Assembly: GCA_037385685.1 (NCBI GenBank)
Contig: JARRMW010000102.1
Coordinates: 1 to 7,080, forward strand
Length of the DNA: 7,080 nucleotides
Direction: 5' to 3'
DNA from: Sva-25 sp037385685
Lineage (GTDB): Bacteria; Pseudomonadota; Gammaproteobacteria; Chromatiales; Chromatiaceae
Part shown: piece by piece, positions 6,460 to 7,080 of the stretch
Layout: each line of letters begins with the position of its first letter
Numbering within the stretch: position 1 is the first letter of the stretch
Notes under the pieces: model-generated
The model's input: the letters and a program-made list of their open reading frames with translations, nothing else
Database searches by the model: none
Told to the model about the DNA's origin: nothing
Translations under genes and position numbers: made by a program

Positions 6460-6493
6460 GAACCGGATGACCGAATTGGTCACGTCCGGATCT
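6460..6493 (+). ncRNA. Group II intron domain V
   Basis: A 34-base hairpin, the canonical domain V length, begins GAACCGGATG and ends CCGGATCT. Lower stem CCGGA (6463-6467) pairs with TCCGG (6485-6489). Upper stem GACC (6469-6472) pairs with GGTC (6478-6481) around a loop GAATT, with TG... and ACG flanking as usual. The triad position reads AAC instead of the common AGC, facing A rather than T. This could be a family variant or damage. Confidence 0.75.
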
Positions 6494-6496
6494 GTG

Positions 6497-6533
6497 GGGG
6501 GGATGGCTCAGCAATGGCTGTCTCTACCCGGAC
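6497..6533 (+). ncRNA. Group II intron domain VI and 3' splice site
   Basis: A G-run at about 6496-6502 pairs with CCC at 6527-6529. CAGC and GCTG form an inner stem around the loop AATG. The A at 6526 would be bulged, 7 bases before the proposed 3' end GGAC at 6533, matching the usual branch-point spacing and AY ending. The pairing is plausible but was done by eye. Confidence 0.55.
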
Positions 6534-7080
6534 GCCTCTGGCGGAGAGCGTTGCCGATGGTAAGGACACTGTGGTTTGCAGACGTGAACAACAGGGGTGA
6601 AGCGTACACAGCGAATCTTGTAGGCCAGAGGGGTGTCCGCACCACCCTGAAGCGATTTCAGCCTCGTCAAAGGTAAAAGAGCAGACGGCGACAGTGTTAA
6701 CGTCCTGGAAGCCAATACAGAGGAATCGTTAGATCGGACTATGGGCGAGATCATGTGGCACTGCCGGGAAACCAGGCAGCGAACAGAGAAAACAAACCTC
6801 GCCCTAAGGTCTTGTCGCGGTGAGATTCCCGAGGGTCTGTCGGGGTCCGAGCGCCTGGCATGCAAGAAGAGAAGCGTCGAGAACTTGGGAGGCCCCAACG
6901 GCTCCCGGAGGCAAGGTAAGGCATGCGGTTACTGAGACACAGAAGGGGAAACCCGGAAACGGAATTAGACCGAAGCCTGAAGCCGGCCTGGCGGGGAAGC
7001 GATCCTGACCGAGGAGGGAGGGACGCCGGAAGCGGTTGGGGAGTCAGACCGGCTCATAGTACTGCGCGCACGGGAGAGCC
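6534..7080 (+). mobile_element. Probable 5' part of a second group II intron, continuing past the window
   Basis: No protein-coding gene is supported in these 547 bases; the short open frames have no recognisable content. The sequence resembles group II intron domain I-III RNA: G- and A-rich purine linkers, many short stems (for example CTGCC/GGCAG around 6763-6779), and a late motif GGCTCATAGTACT at 7051-7063. CATAGTAC in it is shared exactly with the first intron at 5046-5053, also shortly before its RT. A 5' end could be GTGTCCGC at 6633, leaving about 100 bases of unassigned spacer from 6534, but this is not secure. Its RT ORF would start beyond 7080. It could instead be a remnant without an ORF. 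Confidence 0.55.

Larger units (their letters stand above)
4482..6533 (+). mobile_element. Group II intron with a broken intron-encoded protein
   Basis: The 5' end is placed at GTGTC 4482 (consensus GTGYG, last base off). The 3' end is placed at GGAC 6533, 7 bases after a likely branch-point A at 6526. Inside lie about 670 bases of structured RNA, a reverse transcriptase/maturase ORF in the + direction, then domains V and VI in the expected order. Total length is about 2.05 kb. The second IS630 element ends about 2-4 bases before the 5' end, so the 5' exon with its intron-binding site is gone. The RT deletion makes self-mobility impossible, though splicing of the RNA could be helped in trans. 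Confidence 0.75.

Noticed and set aside
6467..6676. Plus-strand ORF of 69 codons
   Set aside because: It runs through domain V and VI of the intron and into structured RNA, which explains the sequence better than a protein.

Overview
The window is a degraded, mobile-element-rich patch of a bacterial chromosome or large plasmid. Most coding DNA is GC-rich. IS630, IS1595-type and group II intron elements together fit a GC-rich proteobacterium, but nothing fixes the taxon. One AT-rich island (about 3275-3425, plus the ends of the second IS630 element) looks foreign to its surroundings.

Layout from left to right. (1) 1-171 is the C-terminal end of an unrecognised protein. (2) About 215-622 is the left part of an IS1595-type element, with a frameshifted transposase that stops after its zinc ribbon and helical region. 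(3) 623-2078 is the only non-mobile cargo. It starts with a 47-codon tail of a truncated gene with a CxxC motif, whose stop overlaps a start codon as ATGA. Next comes a trypsin-like serine protease domain with H, D and S visible. Then follow an in-frame TAG, a proline-rich stretch and an SGNH/GDSL-hydrolase domain. Protease and hydrolase share one frame with only that TAG between them, so I read them as one former two-domain protein, probably of the trypsin/effector type seen in bacterial conflict or signalling loci. (4) An IS630 element (about 2081-3311) with good terminal inverted repeats and TA target cuts the hydrolase before its last catalytic block. (5) A second, unrelated IS630 element (about 3318-4477) sits 4 bp beyond it. 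(6) A group II intron (about 4482-6533) starts about 2 bp after that element. Its reverse transcriptase/maturase has lost catalytic motif A through an internal deletion with frameshift. (7) From about 6534 to the end lies folded RNA-like sequence that appears to be the 5' part of a second group II intron; its reverse transcriptase would lie beyond the window.

The most interesting points are the disrupted protease-SGNH fusion with its coupled upstream partner, the close stacking of two IS630 elements and an intron at one spot, a hairpin covering the ribosome binding site of the first IS630 transposase, and the crippled intron followed by another intron. No tRNA, rRNA or CRISPR array was seen.
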